A stretch of 53,524 bases of DNA from positions 1-53,524 of the forward strand of contig NZ_JAGAXX010000022.1 in the NCBI RefSeq assembly GCF_017940815.1. Reading direction: 5' to 3'. The notes beneath the pieces were generated by a model. That model was given only the letters and a program-made list of their open reading frames with translations, did not search any database and was not told the origin of the DNA. This stretch comes from Methanobrevibacter sp. (GTDB lineage: Archaea > Methanobacteriota > Methanobacteria > Methanobacteriales > Methanobacteriaceae). Shown here piece after piece: positions 36,801 to 45,993 of this stretch. Made by a program: the position numbers and the translations under genes. Each line of letters begins with the position of its first letter. Within the stretch, counting starts at the first letter, position 1.

Positions 36801-39800
36801 CTGCCTCCAACATCATTTTTCGACCAGATGTCAGATGCCGACAGCGATGAGGAGGAAGCAACCTCTTTAGATATGGAAAGTATCTTGCATTTGTGTAAGT
36901 TGTCATTCCCGGTCAAGATGCTAAAATGGCACTACCGTTCACGCCATGAATCCTTGATTACCGTATCAAACAGGGAATTTTATGATGATGACTTATTGGT
37001 TTATCCTTCACCTTCACATTCAGACCCAGAACTTGGTTTGAAGTTCCACTATAATCCTAACACCCAATATCTAAGGGGAGCATCCTCTAAAAATCCATTG
37101 GAAGCAAAGGATGTTGTGGAAGAAATATTCAATCATTTTGAAAAGTATGGGGATACCAAGAGTTTAGGTGTTGGAACATTTTCCGTTGCACAGAAAAACG
37201 CAATATTGGAAGAATTGGAAGTGAAACGTAAGGAACATCCTGAATATGAACCGTTATTCTCAGACAACAAGGAGGAACGTTTCTTTGTTAAAAACCTTGA
37301 AACAATCCAAGGGGATGAAAGGGACGTTATATTGATCAGTGTAGGATACGGTTACGACCAGGACGGAAAAATGTCACTCAACTTCGGCCCTCTAAACCAG
37401 GACGGTGGGGAAAGAAGATTGAACGTATTGATTACTCGTGCAAGGGAGAAATGTGTTGTATTTTCAAACTTTAAAGCTTATGACATGAACTTGACCGCAA
37501 ACCCTCCATATGGAGTCAAATCCCTAAAAGAATTTTTGGAATATGCTGAAAACCTGACATTGGGAACAAATGGAATTAACGAATATTCAAAAGAGCCATT
37601 TGAAGATGCTATTGCAAGCTTTTTGGAGGAAAACGGTTATACTGTAGACAGACAAATCGGTTGTGCAGGATTTAGAGTAGATTTAGCTATTGTGGATGAT
37701 GAAGATCCTGGAAAATATATTTTAGGAATAACAACCGATGGAAAAATGTATTCCTCAAGTAAAGTGGCTCGTGATAGGGACAGGTTACGTGAACAAGTGC
37801 TTACAGGACTTGGATGGAAATTATATCATTTATGGTCCACTGATTGGTATAGGAATCGTGATTTGGGACGTAAAAAACTGTTGGAATCTGTTGAAAAATC
37901 AATCAGAAAAACACGTGAAGAAGAAAAACGCAGGTCCGAAGAAGAGAAAAGATTGGCTGAAAAAAGAAGATTGGAAGCCGAGAAAAAAGCTGAAGAATTG
38001 CGTATTGCACGTGAAAAAGAGGAAGCTGAAAGAAAGGCACAGGAAGAAGCGGAATCCGATGAAATTAATCCGGAAGATATTGGTCCGGCAGACTTTGTTG
38101 AAGTTGAAAAAGCCGGTGAGGATATTTTAGAAAAACCAATTGATGTTTCTGAACTTGATCCTGATGAATTCTTTAAGGAAGTTGCAGCTGAAGAAGTAAG
38201 ACATTCCAATGATTCAATTAATGATGACAGCATTCCTCATGAGTCTGAGTTTGTTGAGGTTGAGACTCCTGAGGAAAGTGTTGATTATTCTTCTCAAGAA
38301 ATGAAATCTGATATTGAAGAAGGTCCGATTAATGAGGATGTTGTTGAATCCTCAGTTGGCGAGACTGTTGAAGAGGTCTCTTCTGCTGGAGAATCAGATG
38401 ATGCTGAAGTTCATAATGGGGTTGATGAGGAAATTTCTGAATCTGAAGAAAATCCTTCTCAAGATGACGATGCAGAAGTGTGGGAATCAGATGAAGGAGT
38501 GGCTCCTGAAGACAATGCTGAAGTTTGGGAGAATGAAAAGGACTATTCCGATGGAGAATCTTCTGAAAAACAGCACAAGTCCATTAAAGAGAGGTTCAAA
38601 TCATTTATTAATCCGGGACATTCCGAATTGGATGATTCCATAGTTGACGATGATGAAAGTGATGAAAAAGAGTCATTCTTAAGTTCTCTTAGATTCAAAA
38701 AGGATTTGGATAATGATTCTGAAGAGTTGGAAGATTCAAATGACTCTGCTGATGAAGAAATCACAGAAAATATTTCTGATAACTCTAAATCAGACAATGT
38801 TGAAACTGAAGATGAGTATGTTGATTTAGGTTCTGATGAAGATTATATTATTGTAGACCATAGCAATGATGAAGTAACAGAGGAGATTGGAGAGATTCCT
38901 AAGGCCAAATTTAAAAAACAAGTTAAAAAGCCTGTTAAAGAGGAAATGTTCGATGAGCCTGAGGTTGTTGGTGAACCTGTTAAAGAGGAAGTTGCTGATG
39001 AACCTCGTAGGGAGGAGTTTGTTGAGCCTGAGGTTGCTAGCGAACCTGTCAGGGACAAGGTAGTCGAAGAACCTATTAAACCTAAAGATGAACCTGATGA
39101 GGAAATAGTTGATTTAGGTTCCGATGATGATTATATTTATGTAGATCACAGTCATGATGATGAAAGGGTTTATCCTGAAGATGAGCCAATGGATTTCGGA
39201 TTTGAAGAGTCTGAACATGACGATAAAATGAATTTGGAGTCTGAAAATAAGGTTGATTCTCAAGATGAAATTCCTAATGAGGAAAGTACTTCTAATGATA
39301 TTGGTGAAAGAATACGCCACAAACCAAGAAGAAACAGTTTCAAGTCAATGATTTCAGATGTTGTTGGCGGTGAAACTCAACTTCAACCTAAAGAGGTGAA
39401 AACCGTCAGAGGAGAATTCATTGATGACGATGATGAGCCATTGCATAAGCCTGCTCCTAGTGATGATAATGTTGTTGAAGCCGAAATCGTAACAGGTGAT
39501 GATGAATTGAATGTCTTGAATGATGACTTTTCTGATTATTCTAATGATGAAAAGGATTATTGGGATGAAAATGATGAGGAATTGAATATTTTCAATGACA
39601 CTTTGCCTGATTTGGATAATGAAGATGATGTTTTAAACATTGTTGATAATGCCAAAAAGGATTATCTCGATGATATTTTTGAAGGCGAGGAAGTTCAAAA
39701 TCGTGTTATGGACAAAGCTCCAGTGGAGGAAAATCGTCCTGACGAAAACATTGAAGTAATCAAAAACAATCCTATTGGAAATGAATTTGAAACTAAAGAT

Positions 39801-40958
39801 GTTGAGGATAATGAACCGGTTATTCAAGATGATGAAAGTGAAGAGATAGTTGAGGAAAAAGTAATTCAAGAAGCTACACGCGATGGCGTTACATATTATC
39901 AGGGCTCAAATGATGTTACAAGTAAGCTTAGGAAAAACAATTTCTACTATGACGATGAAAAGCCAAGGTCTGTGAAGGATTCCATTAGGGGAATTAAAAA
40001 GGACATGAGATATATCAACAAGTCCCTAAAGGAAATTGAAAACCCTACTAAAATAGATTATGTTTCAGTTGTTGACAGGACTGAAGAGTATAATCCTGCT
40101 GACTATTTGAACATGCCTAGCGATGACGATTCCGATAAGATACTTGAAAAAGAGGAAGGATTGACCTTTGCTGAAAAAGAAGAGTTGAGAATTGAAGAAG
40201 AATTGAAAATGGAAGTTCTTAAAAAAGAATTGGCAAGTGATGAAGAGGTCATCATTCCTGTTCATGAGCAGTTTAGAAGGGAAGAGCTAAAAGACCAAGC
40301 CCTTGAGGACATTATTCAATCAGCAGATGAGGATTACAAGGAAATCGAAAAAGAAAGGTTCAGGCAAAACAATCAACTCAAATCATTCGATAATCATAAG
40401 TTGCCTGGCAAAAAAAGTTATGAGGATAATATAGTTAATTATGTTGAATCAACCGACATAGGGTTAGGCTCATCAGATGACTTGTACAATCAGCCAATTG
40501 ATAAGGTGTCTGATGCCGTCAAGCTAGTGGTTGATATTGAAGGCCCAATCCATGTTAGTGAAGTAACCAAAAGAGTCAAGGACAGTTGCCATATTAAACG
40601 TGCAGGATCCAAATTGAAAAAGACAGTCAATTCCGCAATTTCAAATGCTGAAAGCAAAGGGGATATAATTAAAATCGGAGACTTCTTATATGACTCTTCA
40701 AACAATGATGTGCTCATAAGAAGAAGAAATAAACCGAATATAGAATTGATTTCAGATGAGGAGATTGCAAAAAGCATAGAATTGGTATTGACTTATAATA
40801 AAAACATTACCACAAAGCAGATTCCAAAGGAAACATCACGTAATTTCGGATTCAAGTCAACTTCCAAAAAGACAGCTTCAAGAATCAACAGTGTATTGGA
40901 TTTGATGATAGCCAATAACAGAGTTAAAATAGTGAATGATTTTGTTGAACTTAAATAG
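33870..40958 (+). CDS. DUF4011/SF1 helicase-nuclease with acidic linker and DUF3320 (2362 aa)
   Basis: Giant UPF1-like superfamily 1 helicase. Residues 1-300 form the DUF4011 domain. Walker A GPPGTGKS starts at residue 314; Walker B FDEAS has Asp949 and Glu950; later helicase motifs are GDTQQLPPTSF, WHYRSRHESL, TIQGDERDVI and LNVLITRAREK. A Vsr/DUF559-like nuclease domain follows at about 1245-1340 (FRVDLAIVD, ARDRDRLREQVLTGLGWKLY, WSTDW), but the usual Glu of GIECDG reads GITTDG. Residues about 1345-1400 are a charged helix, and about 1400-2205 are a very acidic, repetitive, probably disordered linker. DUF3320 ends the protein. Related architectures occur in bacterial defence screens. uvrC starts 8 bases downstream, favouring DNA repair or genome defence. 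Confidence 0.88.
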   Translation: MLNKSSNIIEKEFKNLRKELLDLTLRNQLLNFKSRAKTITIVNQSPINLYQTLVLQENKMYFVANKKDKKEDKSSVWDHIPFDFSKFSEGDKKLATDLTPKELQKRLYYINNQAKTMLQEQGYNILYLAIGFLQWKDKSKPRQKNNAPLVLIPVSMERKKVGESFNLEWTGEDIQTNISLKAKLLDAGIELPDFEFKKYGEVIDHYIASVRRAVSRMDGWEVNNNVALGFFSFTKFVMYNDLNPEAWEDNVDLTKNELIQAIFNPAKNDQESFKEEDIDSRLEYQNMYQVLDADSSQIAAIQDVKAGRNLVVEGPPGTGKSQTIVNLIAELLAEGKSVLFVSEKMAALDVVKDRLTAVGLGKFVLELHSHKTRRKKFLKDLQKATNVRAHEPLNIDQTIRKLETLRRQLDDYSQIIHKPVFAVNLSAFQLYGMKESADDHFARKDTLMPLVRFESPESVTLKDLDDMKIALENLAELYQTISKENPWSKCAPKSLLPADLREIEMLINDTLLALDNFLVERGRVYDIYGIKKPDTLNEFQNSLSAFEIIKSQNAELIDGSILKSGAWEGNNDDAFRLIQELQKYQKYSVALTKFNQSIFQADIDRLIYELQHLSTKKFRFFNNKQHIELVERYYAVPVTGSVEEIIRDLQEAKVVIQIRKNLEANDALGRKYFGGYWHLNANVDDLKTIARWMHEFTALVRDGTFSQNTIDLMSKDLFDIKPERDLAEYIDSGEEFVRVLSRLKDKLNPRSKLIFKRETGDVPFEAWKEQLYNWRGQLSSLHLWSQYLSTKQALSDSNAKMFVSSIEKRNIKKDDIAALVEGNFADSLLNILFVENHELATFVGELHENRIREFKDLDKKILTLNRKRIYHKLNSNIPKIFGGTENPQAKILAGEFTRKSGHMPVRKLLEKAGGMIKQIKPCFMMSPLSIAQYLDPTNEELQFDVVIFDEASQVKPEDALGAFMRGKTAVVMGDTQQLPPTSFFDQMSDADSDEEEATSLDMESILHLCKLSFPVKMLKWHYRSRHESLITVSNREFYDDDLLVYPSPSHSDPELGLKFHYNPNTQYLRGASSKNPLEAKDVVEEIFNHFEKYGDTKSLGVGTFSVAQKNAILEELEVKRKEHPEYEPLFSDNKEERFFVKNLETIQGDERDVILISVGYGYDQDGKMSLNFGPLNQDGGERRLNVLITRAREKCVVFSNFKAYDMNLTANPPYGVKSLKEFLEYAENLTLGTNGINEYSKEPFEDAIASFLEENGYTVDRQIGCAGFRVDLAIVDDEDPGKYILGITTDGKMYSSSKVARDRDRLREQVLTGLGWKLYHLWSTDWYRNRDLGRKKLLESVEKSIRKTREEEKRRSEEEKRLAEKRRLEAEKKAEELRIAREKEEAERKAQEEAESDEINPEDIGPADFVEVEKAGEDILEKPIDVSELDPDEFFKEVAAEEVRHSNDSINDDSIPHESEFVEVETPEESVDYSSQEMKSDIEEGPINEDVVESSVGETVEEVSSAGESDDAEVHNGVDEEISESEENPSQDDDAEVWESDEGVAPEDNAEVWENEKDYSDGESSEKQHKSIKERFKSFINPGHSELDDSIVDDDESDEKESFLSSLRFKKDLDNDSEELEDSNDSADEEITENISDNSKSDNVETEDEYVDLGSDEDYIIVDHSNDEVTEEIGEIPKAKFKKQVKKPVKEEMFDEPEVVGEPVKEEVADEPRREEFVEPEVASEPVRDKVVEEPIKPKDEPDEEIVDLGSDDDYIYVDHSHDDERVYPEDEPMDFGFEESEHDDKMNLESENKVDSQDEIPNEESTSNDIGERIRHKPRRNSFKSMISDVVGGETQLQPKEVKTVRGEFIDDDDEPLHKPAPSDDNVVEAEIVTGDDELNVLNDDFSDYSNDEKDYWDENDEELNIFNDTLPDLDNEDDVLNIVDNAKKDYLDDIFEGEEVQNRVMDKAPVEENRPDENIEVIKNNPIGNEFETKDVEDNEPVIQDDESEEIVEEKVIQEATRDGVTYYQGSNDVTSKLRKNNFYYDDEKPRSVKDSIRGIKKDMRYINKSLKEIENPTKIDYVSVVDRTEEYNPADYLNMPSDDDSDKILEKEEGLTFAEKEELRIEEELKMEVLKKELASDEEVIIPVHEQFRREELKDQALEDIIQSADEDYKEIEKERFRQNNQLKSFDNHKLPGKKSYEDNIVNYVESTDIGLGSSDDLYNQPIDKVSDAVKLVVDIEGPIHVSEVTKRVKDSCHIKRAGSKLKKTVNSAISNAESKGDIIKIGDFLYDSSNNDVLIRRRNKPNIELISDEEIAKSIELVLTYNKNITTKQIPKETSRNFGFKSTSKKTASRINSVLDLMIANNRVKIVNDFVELK

Positions 40959-40966
40959 GGAGCGCC

Positions 40967-42718
40967 ATGTCAACCAAAGTTAAATCCCCTGATAATTTGC
41001 CGAATAAGCCTGGTGTCTACATTATGCGTGATGAAACCGACACCATTATCTACATAGGTAAGGCGAAAAATCTTATTAAACGGGTTAAATCTTATTTTAG
41101 AGAAAAACTTGACAGGCCGAAAACCCAAATATTGATGAGCCATTTCAATAGTTTGGAGTATATTGTAACCAACTCTGAAAAAGAGGCATTAATCCTGGAA
41201 GCCACATTAATCAAAAAGCACCGTCCAAGGTACAACGTTCAGCTTAAGGATGATAAAAGGTATCCGTATGTAAAGATTACCAATGAGGAATTTCCAAGGT
41301 TGGTAATCACTCGTAATGTGACAAAAAATGGTGTTTATTTTGGGCCGTTCACCGATGTGGGTTCCGTTAAGCAGACTGTCAAATTCCTAAAGTCACTGTT
41401 TAAAATAAGGACCTGCCGAAACATGAATGGTCCTTGTTTAAATTCACAGATTGATTTGTGCTATGCTCCATGTGATGGCAGGATAACCAAGGAAGAGTAT
41501 TCTGAAATAATCAATAAGATAGACTTGTTTTTCCAGGGCAAATATTCAACAATAGTTAAAAATCTCAAAAAGGAAATGATGGATGCTGCATCAAAGGAGG
41601 AATTTGAAAAGGCGGCCGTTATAAGGGATCAAATCTCATCCATTGAGGAGATTATGGAAAAGCAGTTTGTTGATTTGGTCGATGATGATTTAGACCAGGA
41701 TGTGATAGCTATCGCTCCCGGTGAAAATGAGGTTGTGGTTATCATAATGCCTATTAGAAACGGTAAAATCGTGGGGCGTGACGACTTTTTGATGAGTGCC
41801 TCTCAATATGATTCCTCATCGGAAATCATGTTTGCCTTTATTCAACAGTATTATGGTTATAATCGTCATATTCCAAAACAGATTCTTTTGGATGAGGACA
41901 TTGACGATAAGGAATTGCTTGAGGATTGGCTAAGTGATTTAAGGGGAAATAAAGTCAAGATTAAGGTGCCTCAAAAAGGAGTTAAATTAAGGCTTGTTAA
42001 AATGGCCAAGAAAAACGCCGAAATCATCAAGCATCAAAAGAAAAAGATGGAAGATGGATTGATAGAGCTTAAAAAATACCTCAAACTTGAAAAATTGCCA
42101 CGTGTAATCGAGGGATATGATATCAGTAACATTTCCGGTAAGTTTGCCGTAGGCTCAAAAGTGTCCTTTAAAGACGGCAAGCCTGATAAGAAGAAATATA
42201 AGCATTTCCGTATGGAAACTCCAGGACCAAATGACTTTGCGATGATGGAGGAATTGCTGACCCGCAGATTGAAAATGGTGGATAGGGATCCCGAGCCTGA
42301 CCTGATAGTCATTGACGGAGGTAAGGGTCAACTTGGTATGGCTTGTGGTGTATTGGAAAAATTAAATCTAACTCATATTCCTATTATTGGTCTTGCAAAA
42401 GAGTTTGAAGAGGTTTTTATTCCAAATTCTTCTCGTCCAATCATTATTCCTAGAAATAATAAGGCTTTATACTTGCTTCAACAAGTTCGTGATGAATCTC
42501 ATAGGTTTGCAATCACCTACCACAGAAAACTTCGCAGCAAGAATATACAGGCTTCTTCTCTTGATGAAATTGTTGGTGTTGGCAAAAAAAGAAAAATCGC
42601 TCTTTTAAAGGAATTTGGTAGCATTGATAATATAAAAAAGGCTTCAATCGAGGAATTGGCAAAAACTGAGGGCATGAATATGAAAACCGCTCAAAATGTC
42701 TTTAATTTTTATCACTGA
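40967..42718 (+). CDS. uvrC: Excinuclease ABC subunit C
   Basis: Dual-incision nuclease of nucleotide excision repair. The GIY-YIG domain at residues 12-90 (GVYIMRDE, IIYIGKAKNL) makes the 3' cut. The UVR motif EEFEKAAVIRDQISSIEEI is near residue 210 and binds UvrB. The RNase H-like domain (IEGYDISNISG, DLIVIDGGKGQL) makes the 5' cut. Helix-hairpin-helix repeats end the protein (GVGKKRKIALLKEFGS). 583 aa, normal. It starts 8 bases after the helicase gene with no own promoter visible. uvrA and uvrB are not in the window; methanogens carrying Uvr genes gained them from bacteria. Confidence 0.96.
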   Translation: MSTKVKSPDNLPNKPGVYIMRDETDTIIYIGKAKNLIKRVKSYFREKLDRPKTQILMSHFNSLEYIVTNSEKEALILEATLIKKHRPRYNVQLKDDKRYPYVKITNEEFPRLVITRNVTKNGVYFGPFTDVGSVKQTVKFLKSLFKIRTCRNMNGPCLNSQIDLCYAPCDGRITKEEYSEIINKIDLFFQGKYSTIVKNLKKEMMDAASKEEFEKAAVIRDQISSIEEIMEKQFVDLVDDDLDQDVIAIAPGENEVVVIIMPIRNGKIVGRDDFLMSASQYDSSSEIMFAFIQQYYGYNRHIPKQILLDEDIDDKELLEDWLSDLRGNKVKIKVPQKGVKLRLVKMAKKNAEIIKHQKKKMEDGLIELKKYLKLEKLPRVIEGYDISNISGKFAVGSKVSFKDGKPDKKKYKHFRMETPGPNDFAMMEELLTRRLKMVDRDPEPDLIVIDGGKGQLGMACGVLEKLNLTHIPIIGLAKEFEEVFIPNSSRPIIIPRNNKALYLLQQVRDESHRFAITYHRKLRSKNIQASSLDEIVGVGKKRKIALLKEFGSIDNIKKASIEELAKTEGMNMKTAQNVFNFYH

Positions 42719-42819
42719 ATTTTTATTATTTTTTGTCTAAAAAGCCCTAATTTTCAATTACATTTAAATATAAGTATTTTTATAAAGTTTTTATAACGAA
42801 AATTAAAAGGTATATAATT

Positions 42820-43362
42820 ATGGTTAAATGTCCACGATGCGGGTATGAAAATTCGCCCTCATCCGTATATTGTGATAATTGTGCCTATCGCCTAGCAGAT
42901 GCTGAGGGAAATAGGATAAATAATTCTCAGCGTCAAAGTAGTTGGAACATGGGCTTAGGTAAAAAAATTGTTATTGTATTGGGTATTATTGTCGTAGCGT
43001 TTTTATTGTTTTCTTTTGTATATAATAATACTCAGCCGTCTTATCAAGATTCATTAAATGTTATTACTGATGATGGAAGTAATTATCAGACTTCTTCTTA
43101 TCCTTATAAAGCCGTAATCAAATATGATGGTAGTTGGTACGCCGAAATGGGTGACCCTAATTACCTTGTAAAAGAGTCTGGTTATGGTAACAAATCCTTT
43201 GTTCTGGATTGTGCTGCATGGGATAAAATAGCCATTGATGCTCAAAAACAGGATTCTGGTGAAGGAAACTTAACAGTTCAACTTTTAAAAAATGGTGAAG
43301 TTGTTGATGAGAAATCAACTGCAAATGCAAGTTCTCATCTCGTGATTAATTATAACTATTAG
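42820..43362 (+). CDS. Zinc-ribbon membrane protein of unknown function
   Basis: 180 aa. Residues 4-24 form a zinc ribbon (KCPRCGYENSPSSVYCDNCAY). One membrane helix lies at about residues 48-68. An outward-facing domain follows, with AVIKYDGSWYAEMGDP and a repeat-free beta-rich pattern. Such zinc ribbon plus single helix proteins are common in methanogens, with no known function. AAAGGT lies 10 bases before the ATG. Its last four bases overlap the convergent gene on the minus strand. Confidence 0.75.
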   Translation: MVKCPRCGYENSPSSVYCDNCAYRLADAEGNRINNSQRQSSWNMGLGKKIVIVLGIIVVAFLLFSFVYNNTQPSYQDSLNVITDDGSNYQTSSYPYKAVIKYDGSWYAEMGDPNYLVKESGYGNKSFVLDCAAWDKIAIDAQKQDSGEGNLTVQLLKNGEVVDEKSTANASSHLVINYNY

Positions 43363-43652
43363 ACCTGATTCATTTTTTCTTCTAATAGTTGGATTAACTC
43401 ATCTGTTTTATAAAGTCTGATTTCCTCTTCGTCTGGTTTGAATATCTTGAGGAAGTTGATAAGATCATTGCATAATTGGTCATATTGAATACTTAGTGTG
43501 TTGTAGTTATTCAGTAGTCCGAATGCTTTTTGTTGGTCTAATTTGGGGTTGTCTATTAAAATTCTTTCCATGTTAGCAAAATGGGTTTCAATCATAATCT
43601 TTTCTTCTTCTAATGTGTTTAAGTATTCTTGGATTTTATTTTCACTAGCCAT
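43359..43652 (-). CDS. Unknown helical protein (97 aa)
   Basis: Begins MASENKIQEYLNTLEEEKI, almost entirely alpha-helical with heptad-like leucine spacing, suggesting a helical bundle or coiled coil. No recognised family. ATG 43652 is chosen over a GTG at 43661 because AAGTGAT lies 5 bases upstream of the ATG. It is convergent with the zinc-ribbon gene (4-base overlap) and divergent from the component A2-like gene. Confidence 0.66.
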   Translation of the reverse strand: MASENKIQEYLNTLEEEKIMIETHFANMERILIDNPKLDQQKAFGLLNNYNTLSIQYDQLCNDLINFLKIFKPDEEEIRLYKTDELIQLLEEKMNQV

Positions 43653-43739
43653 AGTTATCACTTATTTTTATAGTATTATAATTAAAATATAAATAGTTTC
43701 GTTGATAAAAATTGGTATGTATTAAAAGGGGCATTAAGA

Positions 43740-45443
43740 ATGATAAAAGTTGAAAATGTTAGTAAAGCTTATGAATTAGATGATGGAACTAAGGTTACTG
43801 CGCTTAATGGCGTTAGTTTTGAAGTTAAAGAAGGTGAAATTCTAGGAATCATGGGTAAAAGTGGTTCCGGTAAAACAACACTTTTAAGAGCTTTAAGAGG
43901 TGTTGAACACATTGATGACGGTTCCATCAGTGTAGGCAAGGTTAAGGTAACTTCAGAATCATCTCAATTCTATTACAATAATCTAAAAAAGGAAACTGCA
44001 ATTCATCTTCAAAGATCTTTTGGTTTATGGCCGGATACCGTACGTGAAAACGTGCTTCGTAAATTATATGCCAGAAGATACTTTGATGAAGGAGATACAA
44101 ATTTTGAAGTGGCTGAAAGTGAATTTGGTGATGAGGCCGATGAATTGTTGGAACTTGTTTCACTCACCCATAAGTCTGGCCATTACGCTTCCGTATTGAG
44201 TGGTGGTGAAAAGCAAAGACTTATCATGGCAAGACAACTCGCAAAGCGTCCTAAAGCTTTACTTCTTGATGAACCTGCAACCATGGCATGCCCTAAAACA
44301 AAACAAGAAATATTGGATGCAGTTAAAAAGATCAACAAGGAATTGAACATAACAGTTATTGTCGTCTCTCACTTGCCTGATGTACAAAAATACTTGGCAG
44401 ACAGGGTAATTCTGCTTGAAGATGGTGAAATAGTTGATGAGGGCTCACCTGAAAAGATTTGCGATGAGTTCATGAATGACATGGATGACATTGTAGATAT
44501 CCAAAATGTCGCAACCGATGATGATGTGATTGATGTTAAGGACGTTTACAAGAGATTCTACTTATTGACTGGTGGAGAAGTGCTTCAAATTGAAGACATC
44601 AACTTCAAGGTTCAAAAGGAAAACATTTTAAGCATAATCGGTCCTAGTGGTGCCGGAAAGACTGTCCTTTTAAGGATGCTTGGAGGATTGGACGATCCTG
44701 ATAAGGGGGAAGTCCTCTATAATGTTGATGGCGAATGGGCAGACATTGACATTCCTGGAATGGACCGTATGAAAATAAGGTCAAAGTTGGGTTTCATGCA
44801 CCAGGAATTTGCATTGACCCATTATGCAACAGTATTAAGTCAGTTGTCAACAAGATTGGGATATAAAAATCAGGATATTGTCAAGGAGGCTAAAGAGAGA
44901 GCTGAAAGACTTGGCCTTAGCGAGGAACTGTTGGATTCATTTTATCAATTGACCGATTTGCCTGAATCCGAAGCGAAAGAACGTTTAAGACAAGTCGGTT
45001 TGGATGGAGAAATCCTTAATGACCTTTTCCCAAGATTTCCGGAAACAGAAACCAAGAAAGCCGTTGCTGATATATTTGAAAGCCTTGACTTGGACATGGA
45101 TATATTATATCGTAAATCATATGAGCTGTCAGGTGGTCAAAAGGTACGTGTAATGCTTGCATTGATTTTAATCTCAAGACCTAAATTCCTGTTATTGGAT
45201 GAACCGTTCGGTGATTTGGATCCTGTAACCTTAAGGGATGTCACAAACGCTTTAAAAACAATCTCAAAAGATTATGGAATCACCATTGTGATGATTTCAC
45301 ACAACACTGACTTCATTAAGGAATTGTCAAACAGGGCAGTCTTCATGGATGACGGAAAAATAATTGATGACAGTGAAAACATCGATGAGATTGTGGATAA
45401 CTTCATTGACTTCTGTCATGCTGACTACCTGAAAGGTGATTAG
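43740..45443 (+). CDS. atwA: Methyl-coenzyme M reductase activation component A2-like ABC protein
   Basis: Soluble protein of 567 aa with two ABC ATPase domains and no membrane part. Domain 1: Walker A GKSGSGKTT (residues 39-47), signature LSGGEKQR, Walker B ALLLDEPATMACPKTK, where the usual GLDP is replaced. Domain 2: GPSGAGKTV, LSGGQKVR, LLLDEPFGDLDP. This layout fits component A2, which with ATP and reductant brings the Ni of F430 in methyl-CoM reductase to Ni(I). Other two-domain ABC proteins are possible, so the symbol is tentative. GGGG lies 10 bases before the ATG. The UspA gene begins two bases after the stop. Confidence 0.8.
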   Translation: MIKVENVSKAYELDDGTKVTALNGVSFEVKEGEILGIMGKSGSGKTTLLRALRGVEHIDDGSISVGKVKVTSESSQFYYNNLKKETAIHLQRSFGLWPDTVRENVLRKLYARRYFDEGDTNFEVAESEFGDEADELLELVSLTHKSGHYASVLSGGEKQRLIMARQLAKRPKALLLDEPATMACPKTKQEILDAVKKINKELNITVIVVSHLPDVQKYLADRVILLEDGEIVDEGSPEKICDEFMNDMDDIVDIQNVATDDDVIDVKDVYKRFYLLTGGEVLQIEDINFKVQKENILSIIGPSGAGKTVLLRMLGGLDDPDKGEVLYNVDGEWADIDIPGMDRMKIRSKLGFMHQEFALTHYATVLSQLSTRLGYKNQDIVKEAKERAERLGLSEELLDSFYQLTDLPESEAKERLRQVGLDGEILNDLFPRFPETETKKAVADIFESLDLDMDILYRKSYELSGGQKVRVMLALILISRPKFLLLDEPFGDLDPVTLRDVTNALKTISKDYGITIVMISHNTDFIKELSNRAVFMDDGKIIDDSENIDEIVDNFIDFCHADYLKGD

Positions 45444-45445
45444 TC

Positions 45446-45871
45446 ATGTTTGATGTGATTACCGTTCCTGTTGACGGGTCCGATTACGGTTACAAGGCGG
45501 CTGATGTTGCCATTGAAATAGCTCAGAAATTCAACTCCAAAATTGCTGCAGTTCATGTTTTGGAGGAATTCTCATTCAACAGCTATGATTCCGAGGAGGA
45601 TTCCGGTGATGCGATATTGGCAAAGATTACCGAAAAGGCAAATGCCGTTGGTGTTGAAGTGACAGAACATTTGCTCACTGCTGACCCTTTGAGAGATATG
45701 AAGTTCATCATTGACCAGACTCGCGCTGATTTGGTTGTAATTCATGCTCATGGAGCAAATAACAATAGATTTGTCTCATTTGAGGAAAATGAAGTCTCAG
45801 ACACTCAAATTGGTTCAGTTTCTGAAAGACTTTTAAGAACCTCTGAGGTTCCGGTATTGTTAGTGAAATAA
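45446..45871 (+). CDS. Universal stress protein UspA family
   Basis: 141-aa single-domain Usp. The ITVPVDGSDYG start and the C-terminal IHAHGANN with IGSVSERLLRTSEVPVLLVK include the ATP-binding pattern. Usually a dimer that binds ATP; roles are in stress and energy limitation. AAGGTGAT lies 7 bases before the ATG, inside the end of the A2-like gene, so the two are co-expressed. Confidence 0.9.
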   Translation: MFDVITVPVDGSDYGYKAADVAIEIAQKFNSKIAAVHVLEEFSFNSYDSEEDSGDAILAKITEKANAVGVEVTEHLLTADPLRDMKFIIDQTRADLVVIHAHGANNNRFVSFEENEVSDTQIGSVSERLLRTSEVPVLLVK

Positions 45872-45993
45872 TACCTAAAAACTTATTTTTTCTTTTTTTT
45901 ATTCATTTAATACTTATTTTTAACTAAACTTTTAAATATGATAAAAAACTTAGTATTCATAACATAAATGTTTATATTATAGGAGATATTTTT

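Noticed and set aside
37738-38643. Lys-rich plus-strand frames inside the helicase linker
   Set aside because: Caused by the repetitive GAA/GAT-rich linker read in another frame; the helicase frame is continuous through the region.
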